Of a stretch of DNA of 64,000 nt, positions 44,645 through 53,264 are shown one piece after another. The notes below the pieces were generated by a model. It had not been told where the DNA came from, searched no databases, and saw nothing but the letters and a program-made list of their open reading frames with translations. Source of the stretch: Saprospiraceae bacterium (GTDB lineage: Bacteria > Bacteroidota > Bacteroidia > Chitinophagales > Saprospiraceae); the NCBI GenBank assembly GCA_016709995.1, contig JADJLQ010000001.1:964001-1028000 (forward strand), written 5' to 3'. Made by a program: the position numbers and the translations under genes. Each line of letters begins with the position of its first letter. The first letter of the stretch is position 1.

Positions 44645-45490
44645 ATGAAGACGATGACCGTGATCGGAGTAGGACATATAGGCGGCTCTTTTGCATTGGC
44701 TTCCAAAAAAACAGGACTCATCGGAACGGTGATTGGTGTAGATCTCAATGCCAGTCACCTCGATCAGGCACTTCAATTAAAAATTATTGATCAGGCTATG
44801 CCGATGGCTGAGGCTATAAATGTATCAGATCTGATCGTAGTAGCTGTGCCGGTTAATGTCATTCAGCATTTATTGCCCCAGGTATTGGACCTGGTGACAC
44901 ATCAAACCGTTATTGATGTTGGTTCGACTAAAGAAGCAATCTTAAAAACCATCGAGCATCATCCTAATAGAAAAAACTTCATAGCTACCCACCCGATGGC
45001 CGGTACAGAATTTTCAGGTCCCGAAGCAGCCGAAGCTGATTTGTTTTTTGGAAAAACCTGTGTACTTATAGATATTAAAGACAGTGATCCGGCCAAAGTA
45101 AGCCAACTGGAGTCTTTACTTACTGCGATAGGTGTCAAACTCGTGTATCTCGATGCCAAGTCACACGATGTACATGTAGCCTATGTATCGCATATATCCC
45201 ATATCAGTTCTTTTGCCTTGGCACTGACTGTTTTGGCCAAAGAGAAAGACGAAAATGCCATATTTGAATTAGCCAGTGGTGGTTTTAGCTCCACCGTGAG
45301 GCTGGCAAAAAGTAATCCTGATATGTGGATCCCCATCTTTGAGCAAAATAAAGACAATGTCCTGGATGTACTCGACGAACACATTAATACCCTCTCCAGA
45401 TTCAGAAGTCTATTGATCAAAAAGGATTTTAAAACCTTCAGATCCCTAATAGAAGAAGCCAATCAGATCAAAAAAATATTAAAAAATTGA
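44645..45490 (+). CDS. tyrA: Prephenate dehydrogenase
   Basis: 281 residues. The N-terminal NAD(P)-binding motif is TVIGVGHIGGSFALASKKTG. VVAVPVNVIQHLLPQVLDLV and VIDVGSTKEAIL follow, then ATHPMAGTEFSGPEAAEADL, the substrate-binding His region, and HVAYVSHISHISSFALAL with the second His. The C-terminal helical dimerisation domain carries FELASGGFSSTVRLAKSNPD. It oxidises prephenate to 4-hydroxyphenylpyruvate for Tyr. No ACT domain is attached. It starts eight bases after the aminotransferase. Confidence 0.93.
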   Translation: MKTMTVIGVGHIGGSFALASKKTGLIGTVIGVDLNASHLDQALQLKIIDQAMPMAEAINVSDLIVVAVPVNVIQHLLPQVLDLVTHQTVIDVGSTKEAILKTIEHHPNRKNFIATHPMAGTEFSGPEAAEADLFFGKTCVLIDIKDSDPAKVSQLESLLTAIGVKLVYLDAKSHDVHVAYVSHISHISSFALALTVLAKEKDENAIFELASGGFSSTVRLAKSNPDMWIPIFEQNKDNVLDVLDEHINTLSRFRSLLIKKDFKTFRSLIEEANQIKKILKN

Positions 45491-45525
45491 AATAACTATC
45501 ATCTCATTAATTTTACATTTAAATT

Positions 45526-46617
45526 ATGGAAACAGCAACATTATCCACACGGCCATTCGTAGAATCCGGATTTAAAAGGCCATACCTCATCGCAGGACCT
45601 TGCAGTGCTGAGACAGAGGAGCAAGTATTGGCCACAGCGGCTCAAATTCATGCTCAGGGGATCATACCCGACCTATTCAGAGCAGGTATTTGGAAACCAC
45701 GTACCAGACCTGGAAGTTTTGAAGGCATTGGCCGTCCGGGTCTTTCCTGGCTCAAAAAAGTCAAAGAAGAATATGGCTGGAAGACTGCCACAGAAGTAGC
45801 CAATACGCAGCATGTGTTTGATGCCCTCAAAGCAGGAGTCGATGTACTGTGGGTAGGTGCTCGTACCACTGTCAATCCTTTTTCAGTTCAGGAGATTGCT
45901 GATGCCCTGGTGGGAGTAGATATCCCTGTCCTGATTAAAAATCCGATCAACCCTGATATGTCCTTATGGATCGGAGCTTTGGAACGCCTGAAAAAAGCAG
46001 GAATCACCCGGTTAGGTGTCATCCATCGAGGGTTTTCAGCTTTTGGCAAATCGATCTATCGAAACACTCCGCGCTGGGAGATCCCTATAGAATTGATCAG
46101 GCAATATCCTGACCTTTTCATTATCTGTGATGCCAGCCATATCTGTGGCAACAGACCGGGTCTGTGGGAAGTAGCTCAAAAAGCGCTCGACCTCAATTAT
46201 GATGGGCTGATGATAGAGACCCATTGCAATCCTGATGTTGCCTGGAGTGATGCTGCCCAACAAGTCACTGGCGAAGGCCTCAAAAACATTCTGGGTCGAC
46301 TAGTAGTGCGCGACGAACAATCTACCGATCCAAAGTTTTTGGACAATATCGAAGATATCCGTCATCAGATAGATGTGGTCGATGCAGAATTGCTCAATAT
46401 GCTTGGCGAAAGAATGAAACTGGCTGACAAAATTGGTATGTTTAAAAAACTCAATAATATCAGTATTCTTCAATCTGGCCGATGGAATGAAATCATCGAA
46501 AAGACCCAGGACCAAGGAAAAAAATTAGGCCTTGGCGAAGAGTTCATCAGCAAAATCCTTAGTGCTATTCACGAAGAGTCGATAGACCATCAGGAGAGAG
46601 TGATGAATGAGTCATAG
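45526..46617 (+). CDS. Bifunctional DAHP synthase / chorismate mutase
   Basis: 363 residues. The N-terminal about 265 are a type I beta DAHP synthase: LIAGPCSAETEEQVLA, FRAGIWKPRTRPGSFEGIG, TEVANTQHVFDALKAGVDVL, IHRGFSAFGKS, ICDASHICGNRPG and MIETHCNPDVAWSDA. The C-terminal about 85 residues are an AroQ chorismate mutase (IRHQIDVVDAELLNMLGERM, ADKIGMFKK, DHQERV). It joins the first step of the shikimate pathway to the branch step toward Phe/Tyr; in this family the mutase part usually also gives feedback control. It is last in the operon, 35 bases after tyrA. Confidence 0.95.
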   Translation: METATLSTRPFVESGFKRPYLIAGPCSAETEEQVLATAAQIHAQGIIPDLFRAGIWKPRTRPGSFEGIGRPGLSWLKKVKEEYGWKTATEVANTQHVFDALKAGVDVLWVGARTTVNPFSVQEIADALVGVDIPVLIKNPINPDMSLWIGALERLKKAGITRLGVIHRGFSAFGKSIYRNTPRWEIPIELIRQYPDLFIICDASHICGNRPGLWEVAQKALDLNYDGLMIETHCNPDVAWSDAAQQVTGEGLKNILGRLVVRDEQSTDPKFLDNIEDIRHQIDVVDAELLNMLGERMKLADKIGMFKKLNNISILQSGRWNEIIEKTQDQGKKLGLGEEFISKILSAIHEESIDHQERVMNES

Positions 46618-46662
46618 TGGTATTCAGCGACACGCTTTTTAATATCCACTCCACATAATTAG

Positions 46663-46700
46663 AAGCACGGAAGAATTCATAATAAATTTTCCGTGCTTTT
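46663..46700 (+). terminator. Terminator of the aromatic operon
   Basis: Perfect ten-base arms AAGCACGGAA (46663-46672) and TTCCGTGCTT (46689-46698) with a 16-base loop, followed by a short T-rich stretch. The reverse strand also has A/T runs, so it may serve the convergent methyltransferase gene as well. Confidence 0.8.
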
Positions 46701-46734
46701 ATATTTAATCAAAGTTTTGAAACGACTTTCCCCA

Positions 46735-47496
46735 TCAGCCCCTTAATTGTCGACGCCATTCTGAAAGGACAATTGCCGTCGCATTGGCCGCATTGAGCGA
46801 TTCTATATTTGTTGAATATGCAGGTATTTTGATACTACTGGTGATCAGGGCTCTGATTGGAGCTGAAATGCCCTGCCCTTCATTGCCAATGACCAGGACA
46901 CCATGAGCGGGCAGCTTAACCGTATATAATGAGGTGCCACTCAAATCAGCCCCAATGATTGGAATGCCAGGTATCAAGTTTGGCATTGAAAGTTCGCCAT
47001 ACCAGGTATGGACCCGGATAAAGCTTCCCATGGAGGACTGAATGACTTTTGGATGGTAGATATCGGCACATCCTTCACTGATGCCTATTGACTTGACATT
47101 AAACCATTCTGCAGTACGGAGGATAGTGCCCATATTGCCTGGGTCTTGTATCTGGTCGAGGTATAGATGAATTCCTGAATGAAGCAAACTGGGATCTGGT
47201 GATGGTTTAGCCGAAATATGACCTATGAGTATGATATCCGGGATAGATTCCAGGTTAGAAATCTGCTCAAAATCTTTTGTTCCTATCAGGACTAACTTAT
47301 CTTTTACCTTTGTAAGTAAATTAATATGTTCGTTTAAAATTTCCTCGGACACATAGATCGTATAGATTTTGTCAAAACCTGCCTTCAACATGTCCAGTAC
47401 CGTTTTTCTTCCTTCAGCTATAAAAAAATTGTATTTGTTTCGATACTTTTTGTGGCTGAGCGAACGTATTAATTTTGCATTACTTTGGGAAATCAT
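46735..47496 (-). CDS. SpoU/TrmH-family RNA methyltransferase
   Basis: 253 residues. Residues about 1-95 form the substrate-binding domain of RlmB/TsnR-like enzymes (IRSLSHKKYRNKYNFFIAEG, the typical K-x-R...F-x-x-EG start). SpoU motifs follow: LYLDQIQDPGNMGTILRTAE (about 110-130), VLVIGNEGQGISAPIRAL and IKIPAYSTNIESLNAANATA. It likely methylates a ribose in 23S rRNA or tRNA. It is divergent from the TamL gene, and the two 5' ends nearly touch. In Bacteroidota I recall this gene next to tamL. Confidence 0.92.
   Translation of the reverse strand: MISQSNAKLIRSLSHKKYRNKYNFFIAEGRKTVLDMLKAGFDKIYTIYVSEEILNEHINLLTKVKDKLVLIGTKDFEQISNLESIPDIILIGHISAKPSPDPSLLHSGIHLYLDQIQDPGNMGTILRTAEWFNVKSIGISEGCADIYHPKVIQSSMGSFIRVHTWYGELSMPNLIPGIPIIGADLSGTSLYTVKLPAHGVLVIGNEGQGISAPIRALITSSIKIPAYSTNIESLNAANATAIVLSEWRRQLRG
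47470..47477 (+). promoter_or_regulatory. -7 box TAATTTTG upstream of tamL
   Basis: TAnnTTTG match inside the first codons of the divergent methyltransferase gene. It predicts transcription from about 47484 and thus a tamL start downstream of that point. Confidence 0.4.
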
Positions 47497-47515
47497 TAAA
47501 GGTAAAAATAACTAT

Positions 47516-49825
47516 ATCAAACAGATAAACCAATATATACCACTTGCTGCCATCCTCTTGTTTCTCGTACTTTCATCAGGCTGTGCTATCAATAAATTTA
47601 TACCGGATGATAAAGTCTTATTGATCAATAACCAGGTCAAGCTCAAAAAATCAGAGCTCACCCGGCGCCAGCTTGATCGAGACCGGATTAAATATGTGGT
47701 ACCCAAACCCAGATATGGTCTAGGTAAAGGGTATTTAAATGTTTATTTTAAACACTCCGATCCGCAGGATACCTCTTGGTGGGATCGATTTGTACTCAAA
47801 AAACTTTCCGAAAAACCGATGTGGTATACTCCCGAAGGGGCTGAGCAAACCAAAGAAGATCTGATAAAACATCTCAATGCTTCGGGTTATTACCAAGGGG
47901 AAGTAACCTACAAAGTAAAGCAAAATGACAAAAAAGCTAGTGTCGTTTATACAGTAGCTCCTGGTGTACCACTGAGGGTTAGCAGTATTGAATATATTTC
48001 AGACAATGCCATCATACAACATATCCTTGATTCTATCCAATCTGAACTCAGTTTGGCCGTAGGTAATGCCCTTGACGAGCAGGTGCTTATCCCCGATCAG
48101 GCAAAAATCATTCAGGCCCTTCAAGACGCAGGTTATTACCAAATCAGCAAATCCAGTTTTGACTACTATTATTCCGACTCGACTCATCAATCTATCGACC
48201 TTAAATGCACTGTGTCACCTTTAGAAGGACAGAACGATTTTAAACAATACCATATCTCACAGATCAATGTATATTCATATGATCGTCTGACCGATCCAGC
48301 CGCCCAATTTGATACGGTGATAAATAATATTCACTATGCTTCTGGCAGCAGAAACCCCATACTGAAGCCTGCTATTTTTGAGAAATACATAGATATCCGG
48401 CAAGGAGAATTATTTAATCTCAGCGCATTGCAACGTACCCGCAACACTTTTCAGAATCTCGGTATATATAGAAGTGTCAGCATTATTCCTGAAGTGACTG
48501 CCTCAGACAGCCTGGCGATCAATCTATACATGCCGGCTGTCAAAAAAAAATACGTGCAGGTCGATCTGGAGACCAGCTATGTCACTAACAAAACCCAAGT
48601 GGGGGGTAACAAGCTCCTGGATCTCAGACTGGCATTGCAATATAGACATAGAAACCTCTTCAAAGGTGGAGAGCAATTTACAGCCTCTGTGATTCCTAAT
48701 ATTGGATTCCAGTTGGTCGAAGGGCAACTGCTGATACCAAGAGGACTCAATACACAGCTGAGCCTGGCTTTGCCTCGTTTTTTGGAAATTGGGTTTGTAA
48801 GGATGGCACGACAAGCCAGATTAATCTCAGATAAATTATATTCAGATATAAAAAATGGTTCTCGTACACGCATCAATGTCGCTAATGTCTATGACTTGTT
48901 TTTTAATTCATTTGAGGGGATTACTGAACCTTCTGTCCAGCGGGAATCCAAGATTAGTTTTGGTTATGAATTTACCAAAGACAACAGGATATTTTACCGC
49001 TTTAATCCTGTAGGCTTTGATTATCTCAATTATGATCTGTCAGCAGGATTTCTTAAGGTAGCCCCTGAATTTCTCAAAAAAAGTTTTGAAGACAGGCTCC
49101 TCGCAGGATTGGTGCTCAAAGAGATCACCATGGACATTAATAATCAGTATGCCAATCAAAATTTTTCAAGAGTATTACTCAGTTTTGAGTCCTCCGGCAT
49201 AGAGACCGGATTGGTCAGTATATTTACTAAAAATCCAGTGTTACCCAAAGTCTCCAGGTTTGGTAGATTGGACATCGATGGCCGATTTACTTGGAGATTG
49301 TCTGGCACAGATCAATTTGGCTTTCGTCTTGCCACGGGTATAGCCCTACCCTTTGGATCCTCAGACAACAGTATACCTTTTATCAGGCAGTTTTATGTTG
49401 GTGGCCCCAACAGTATCCGGGGCTGGGCTATTCGGGAAATTGGTCCAGGTATCGTCAAAAATGATATCCAAAATAATCGTTTTAGTTTTTACCAAACCGG
49501 CAATTTTAAGCTCGAATTCGGTTCTGAGTATAGATTTGATATCTTTTCCGTTTTAAAAGGGGCATTTTTATTTGATGGAGGCAATGTTTGGTTATTGAAA
49601 AAAGATCCTTTGCTCGAAGGTGGTGAGCTGTCATCCAAATTTCTTTCTCAAGTGTATCTGAGTTCAGGAGCCGGTATTCGTTTGGATTTTGGTTATTTTT
49701 TGATCCGGTTTGATGCTGGTTTAAAATTGCGCACGCCTTACCTTCAGGAAAATGGCACCCACACCCCTACTTTCAGAAAACTCAACGACCTGCAGTTTAA
49801 TCTTTCTTTGGGCTTGCCTTTCTAA
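47516..49825 (+). CDS. tamL: TamL-type Omp85 lipoprotein (BamA/TamA family)
   Basis: The mature protein starts at a lipobox Cys at 47582 (LVLSSGC). From ATC at 47516 the signal would read MKQINQYIPLAAILLFLVLS, ideal for a lipoprotein, but no ATG, GTG or TTG gives this. The nearest are an ATG at 47390 deep inside the divergent gene and a TTG at 47558, too short. The start is thus uncertain. CAINKFIPDDKVLLINNQVK is the TamL opening. POTRA-like repeats (about 30-330) precede the 16-stranded barrel, with IRQFYVGGPNSIRGWAIREI and GSEYRFDIFSVLKGAFLFDG, the Omp85 RGW motif and late strands. Role: outer-membrane protein or lipid insertion. Confidence 0.88.
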   Translation: MKQINQYIPLAAILLFLVLSSGCAINKFIPDDKVLLINNQVKLKKSELTRRQLDRDRIKYVVPKPRYGLGKGYLNVYFKHSDPQDTSWWDRFVLKKLSEKPMWYTPEGAEQTKEDLIKHLNASGYYQGEVTYKVKQNDKKASVVYTVAPGVPLRVSSIEYISDNAIIQHILDSIQSELSLAVGNALDEQVLIPDQAKIIQALQDAGYYQISKSSFDYYYSDSTHQSIDLKCTVSPLEGQNDFKQYHISQINVYSYDRLTDPAAQFDTVINNIHYASGSRNPILKPAIFEKYIDIRQGELFNLSALQRTRNTFQNLGIYRSVSIIPEVTASDSLAINLYMPAVKKKYVQVDLETSYVTNKTQVGGNKLLDLRLALQYRHRNLFKGGEQFTASVIPNIGFQLVEGQLLIPRGLNTQLSLALPRFLEIGFVRMARQARLISDKLYSDIKNGSRTRINVANVYDLFFNSFEGITEPSVQRESKISFGYEFTKDNRIFYRFNPVGFDYLNYDLSAGFLKVAPEFLKKSFEDRLLAGLVLKEITMDINNQYANQNFSRVLLSFESSGIETGLVSIFTKNPVLPKVSRFGRLDIDGRFTWRLSGTDQFGFRLATGIALPFGSSDNSIPFIRQFYVGGPNSIRGWAIREIGPGIVKNDIQNNRFSFYQTGNFKLEFGSEYRFDIFSVLKGAFLFDGGNVWLLKKDPLLEGGELSSKFLSQVYLSSGAGIRLDFGYFLIRFDAGLKLRTPYLQENGTHTPTFRKLNDLQFNLSLGLPF

Positions 49826-49922
49826 TCTTCTAAACAGATTATTAAACTTAACCTTAGGCGACTAAGTACATATATTGATAGGTATTTTTATGGATGTAAC
49901 TACACTATCGCTATGGTAAAAA

Positions 49923-50555
49923 TCACATCCTATTCTTCAACCCATAAACCGAACAAATCGGACACTTCTCCTGCACATGCCCACGGGCCGGGCAATATTT
50001 TCTTCCAAACAAGATGATTTGAAGATGGCACTTGATCCAACGGGATTGCGGAATCAATTTTTTCAAATCTTCTTCAGTACGTTTTACGCTGGAGCCATCA
50101 CTGAGACCCCATCGGTACGCCAACCGATGGATATGAGTATCTACAGGAAACGCAGGAATATTAAATGCCTGACACATCACGACTGAAGCAGTCTTATGAC
50201 CCACACCTGGCAGAGTTTCGAGTGCTGCCAAATCAGCGGGCACCTCACCATTGAATTTTTCCAGGAGTATTTTAGAAGTAGCATAAATTGCTTTTGATTT
50301 GGCTGGCCCCAGTCCACAGGGCTTGATTATTTTTTCGATTTGGCCCGGGGTAAGTTTAGCCATATCCTTCGGATTGTCAGCCAGAGCAAATAATTGTGGC
50401 GTCACCTGGTTTACCCTGAGATCGGTGCACTGCGCAGAGAGCAGCACCGCTATCATCAAGGTGTAGGGATCTTTGTGCTGCAAAGGCACTTCCACTTTGG
50501 GAAACAAATCTTCCAGGATATCCAATATCCGAACCGCTTTTTCTTTTCGGGTCAT
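49923..50555 (-). CDS. nth: Endonuclease III (DNA glycosylase/AP lyase)
   Basis: 210 residues. The HhH motif with the catalytic Lys is LETLPGVGHKTASVVMCQAF (about 107-126) and the catalytic Asp is in AFPVDTHIHRLAYR (about 138). It removes oxidised pyrimidines. The C-terminal cysteines are unusual: KCHLQIILFGRKYCPARGH and KCPIC give C-x11-C-x9-C-x2-C rather than the classic C-x6-C-x2-C-x5-C of the [4Fe-4S] loop. Cluster binding is therefore uncertain. The start overlaps the stop of the acyl-CoA reductase gene (ATGA at 50552-50555). Confidence 0.93.
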   Translation of the reverse strand: MTRKEKAVRILDILEDLFPKVEVPLQHKDPYTLMIAVLLSAQCTDLRVNQVTPQLFALADNPKDMAKLTPGQIEKIIKPCGLGPAKSKAIYATSKILLEKFNGEVPADLAALETLPGVGHKTASVVMCQAFNIPAFPVDTHIHRLAYRWGLSDGSSVKRTEEDLKKLIPQSRWIKCHLQIILFGRKYCPARGHVQEKCPICSVYGLKNRM

Positions 50556-51565
50556 AGCCTTTGAAGAAATTGTAGGGTATCAACCTGATCCGCATAATCC
50601 TCCAGGGAAGGGCATTGTGCCTGACCCGGTGACAAAATCGGCACACCAGGCAGGGGCTCATGACACACCATCACCTGGATCTTATCTTTGTTGCTCTCAT
50701 ACCTGGTGATCACTTCTGACAGGTCCTTATAATAGGTATAGTGGATCACAGCCAGTCGGGATACTATCTCCTCACTTTCTACAAACAAAATAGCATCATT
50801 GACTAAAAAAGGTACTTTATTCATCATGTAGATCGCCATATTGTAATCGTAATTATTGGAGTATGCTCGATTATCCCTGGCAGCGGCATATTGGTCCCAT
50901 GATTTACATAGTCTGGTGATGTCATATCCCTCCGGCACCATTAAGGAGGACACATTTCTACACCCAAGACCATAATACTGAAATACATCTTGCCCCAGCA
51001 TCAGAAGGTCATAGTCAGATTCTCTGCCAGTAATCACTGCCACCCCTACCCTGTTATTCCTAATGATATGAGGATGATGTGCAAAATAATAGTGAAAATA
51101 ACGGGCAGAATTATCACTGCCAGTAGCGATCAGTGCATCTATATCATTCAACTTTTCGACCAGTTCAAAAAAAGGTCCGGTGCGAACATCTATTTGACTT
51201 AGAAGCCCAATCACATAAGGCCAGAGGAGGCTGTCTTTATGAGAAAGCTTGATTTTACTGTAATGTCCGGCCATGAACACGGACAAGACATCATGAAATC
51301 CTACCAAAGGCAAGTTGCCAGCCATGATGATACCGATCCTTTTGGGCTGTCCATCTTTTAAATGATAGGGCTGTATCCATGAGGAAAGCAAGTCTTCTGT
51401 GAGAAAACCTTCAACTATATTTTGAACGGCGAATAGGACTTGCTCCTGGTCAAACCATATATTTTCATTCTTGACTTTTTGTAACAGATCCAGCTGTAAT
51501 GGAAGATCTGTGATTAATTTTTGTCCCAGTTGGGCACATGCCCTTATCCGATCAGTTAAATTCAT
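50552..51565 (-). CDS. LuxC-like acyl-CoA/fatty-acid reductase
   Basis: About 337 residues from ATG at 51565, which overlaps the rluD stop as ATGA; an in-frame start at 51604 would overlap rluD by 43 bases and is less likely. The Rossmann-type region reads RIGIIMAGNLPLVGFHDVLS, then HYSKIKLSHKDSLLWPYV and LIATGSDNSARYFHYYFAHH. The probable catalytic Cys is in YYGLGCRNVSSLMVPEGYD. LuxC reduces an activated fatty acid to the aldehyde. No LuxD/LuxE or luciferase gene is near, so the physiological substrate is unknown, but such orphan members are common in Bacteroidota. Confidence 0.85.
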   Translation of the reverse strand: MNLTDRIRACAQLGQKLITDLPLQLDLLQKVKNENIWFDQEQVLFAVQNIVEGFLTEDLLSSWIQPYHLKDGQPKRIGIIMAGNLPLVGFHDVLSVFMAGHYSKIKLSHKDSLLWPYVIGLLSQIDVRTGPFFELVEKLNDIDALIATGSDNSARYFHYYFAHHPHIIRNNRVGVAVITGRESDYDLLMLGQDVFQYYGLGCRNVSSLMVPEGYDITRLCKSWDQYAAARDNRAYSNNYDYNMAIYMMNKVPFLVNDAILFVESEEIVSRLAVIHYTYYKDLSEVITRYESNKDKIQVMVCHEPLPGVPILSPGQAQCPSLEDYADQVDTLQFLQRL

Positions 51566-52623
51566 GTTTTTAATAGTTTCTGATGTTCGACATAATGACG
51601 CCATTTCTGTACTACCTCCTCCATTTCTGCTGGTAGAGGAGAATCAAATGATAGCGCTTTGCCTGTAGTCGGATGCACAAATCCAAGGGTCCTGGCATGC
51701 AGTGCATGTCTTGGGAAACCGGCAAACACATTGTCCACAAATTGTTTATACTTTGAGTAGACGGTGCCTTTTACTATTCTATTGCCCCCATATCTTTCGT
51801 CATTAAAAACAGGATGACCCAGTGACTGCATATGTACCCTGATCTGATGCGTACGACCTGTCTCCAACTTACATTTTATCAGCGAGACATAATACATACG
51901 CTCCATCAACTCCCAATGAGTCACCGCATGTTTTCCCGCATCCCGTTCAGGAAAGGTTGTATACAACTGACGGTGGCGGGGATGTCTGCCAATAGGTAGG
52001 TCTACCGATCCTGCATCGTCTTCTGGCGATCCCCATACCAGGGCTACATATTCTCTCGATGTAGTATGATCATAAAACTGCCGGGCCAAATGCGACAAGG
52101 CATATTCATTTTTAGCTATAACCAATAATCCTGAAGTCTCTTTATCTATTCGATGCACCAGACCCAATCTTTCAAAATTCGGACTCGATTTTGTGCTGCT
52201 ATCGGGGCTAAAATCAAGATAAAATGAAAGTGCATTTAATAAAGTGCCTCGTGGATTGCCTATGGCCGGATGCACGACCATACCTGAAGGTTTGTTGACC
52301 ACGAGCAAGTCTTCGTCTTCATAGATGATATCCAATGGAATATCTTCGGCGACGATATCATAGTTTTCATGATGAGGCAATATTACTTTGATTGCATTCA
52401 GTGGCATGACTTTATAATTGGGCTTGACAGCTTTGCCATCTACGGTGATGGACCCAGCTCTAAGACCATTTTGAATTCTGGTCCTGGACACATTTTTAAT
52501 TTTTTCAGTAAGAAAACTGTCAATCCGCACCGGCGATTGTTTTTTATCAATAGTGATGATGAGTTCTTCTTGTAAGTCATCATTTTCAAGGGTGGGAGCT
52601 TCTTCTGTAGGATCGATAGACAT
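51562..52623 (-). CDS. rluD: RluD-type 23S rRNA pseudouridine synthase
   Basis: About 353 residues from ATG at 52623, chosen because a TAACTTTG box lies six bases upstream; a TTG at 52656 would run through that box. An N-terminal S4 domain (RIDSFLTEKIKNVSRTRIQN, ending KPNYKV) precedes the catalytic domain: DLLVVNKPSGMVVHPAIGNP, LVHRIDKETSGLLVIAKNEY with the catalytic Asp (HRID in place of HRLD), RTHQIRVHMQSLGHPVFND and ALHARTLGFVHP. It probably modifies helix 69 of 23S rRNA. It leads a coupled chain rluD-luxC-like-nth. Confidence 0.93.
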   Translation of the reverse strand: MSIDPTEEAPTLENDDLQEELIITIDKKQSPVRIDSFLTEKIKNVSRTRIQNGLRAGSITVDGKAVKPNYKVMPLNAIKVILPHHENYDIVAEDIPLDIIYEDEDLLVVNKPSGMVVHPAIGNPRGTLLNALSFYLDFSPDSSTKSSPNFERLGLVHRIDKETSGLLVIAKNEYALSHLARQFYDHTTSREYVALVWGSPEDDAGSVDLPIGRHPRHRQLYTTFPERDAGKHAVTHWELMERMYYVSLIKCKLETGRTHQIRVHMQSLGHPVFNDERYGGNRIVKGTVYSKYKQFVDNVFAGFPRHALHARTLGFVHPTTGKALSFDSPLPAEMEEVVQKWRHYVEHQKLLKT

Positions 52624-52629
52624 GGATAG

Positions 52630-52637
52630 CAAAGTTA
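52630..52637 (-). promoter_or_regulatory. -7 box TAACTTTG directly upstream of rluD
   Basis: TAnnTTTG match on the minus strand, six bases before the ATG at 52623; decides the rluD start and again predicts a near-leaderless mRNA. Confidence 0.5.
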
Positions 52638-52670
52638 GACATTGATGGGCATCCAATCATTTATTTATGA

Positions 52671-53174
52671 TTAGCTCAGGCTACCTCTTGGTCCCAATTC
52701 GATGATTTCCAGATCTATCAGTTTATGGTCTTTGATTTCAAACCTCGTAGCTGTGCGTACAGCGTGAAATCCTTCGTGCCCACAGGCTCCAGGATTGATG
52801 TGCAGGTGGTTGTAGATAGGATCTTTGATGATCTTGAGGATATGCGAATGCCCACAAATAAACAGATCTACCGGGTTGGCCAAAAATTGTTTTTTTACCC
52901 TGGCCGCGTACTTGCCCGGATATCCTGCTATATGAGTCATATATACTTTGAAAGCTCCGATATTCCAGTATAGATCCAGTGGAAACTGTCGTTGGATCTC
53001 TTGGGAATCTATGTTTCCAAACACTCCTCGCAGCGGCTTGAATGCCTTAAGTTGATCGATAACTTCCTGGGATCCAAAATCTCCCCCATGCCATATCTCG
53101 TCCCTGTCTTCAAATAATTCCAATAAGGATGGATCCAAAAAAGAATGGGTATCTGATAGAAGGCCAATTTTCAT
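52671..53174 (-). CDS. YfcE/MJ0936-type metallophosphoesterase
   Basis: 167 residues of the calcineurin-like phosphoesterase fold: metal-binding motifs MKIGLLSDTHSF, EIWHGGDFGS, GVFGNIDSQ, MTHIAGYPGKY and LFICGHSHILKI, ending HINPGACGHEGF. Small family members hydrolyse phosphodiesters such as cyclic nucleotides. The substrate is unknown. It lies 47 bases upstream of rluD on the same strand. Confidence 0.92.
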   Translation of the reverse strand: MKIGLLSDTHSFLDPSLLELFEDRDEIWHGGDFGSQEVIDQLKAFKPLRGVFGNIDSQEIQRQFPLDLYWNIGAFKVYMTHIAGYPGKYAARVKKQFLANPVDLFICGHSHILKIIKDPIYNHLHINPGACGHEGFHAVRTATRFEIKDHKLIDLEIIELGPRGSLS

Positions 53175-53264
53175 AGGTATTCATTTTGGGCATAAAGAAA
53201 TAAAAATATTTTGGTTTAGAATAGTCATAAGAGGATACCTTGTTTTGACTGACACTTGGACGGC

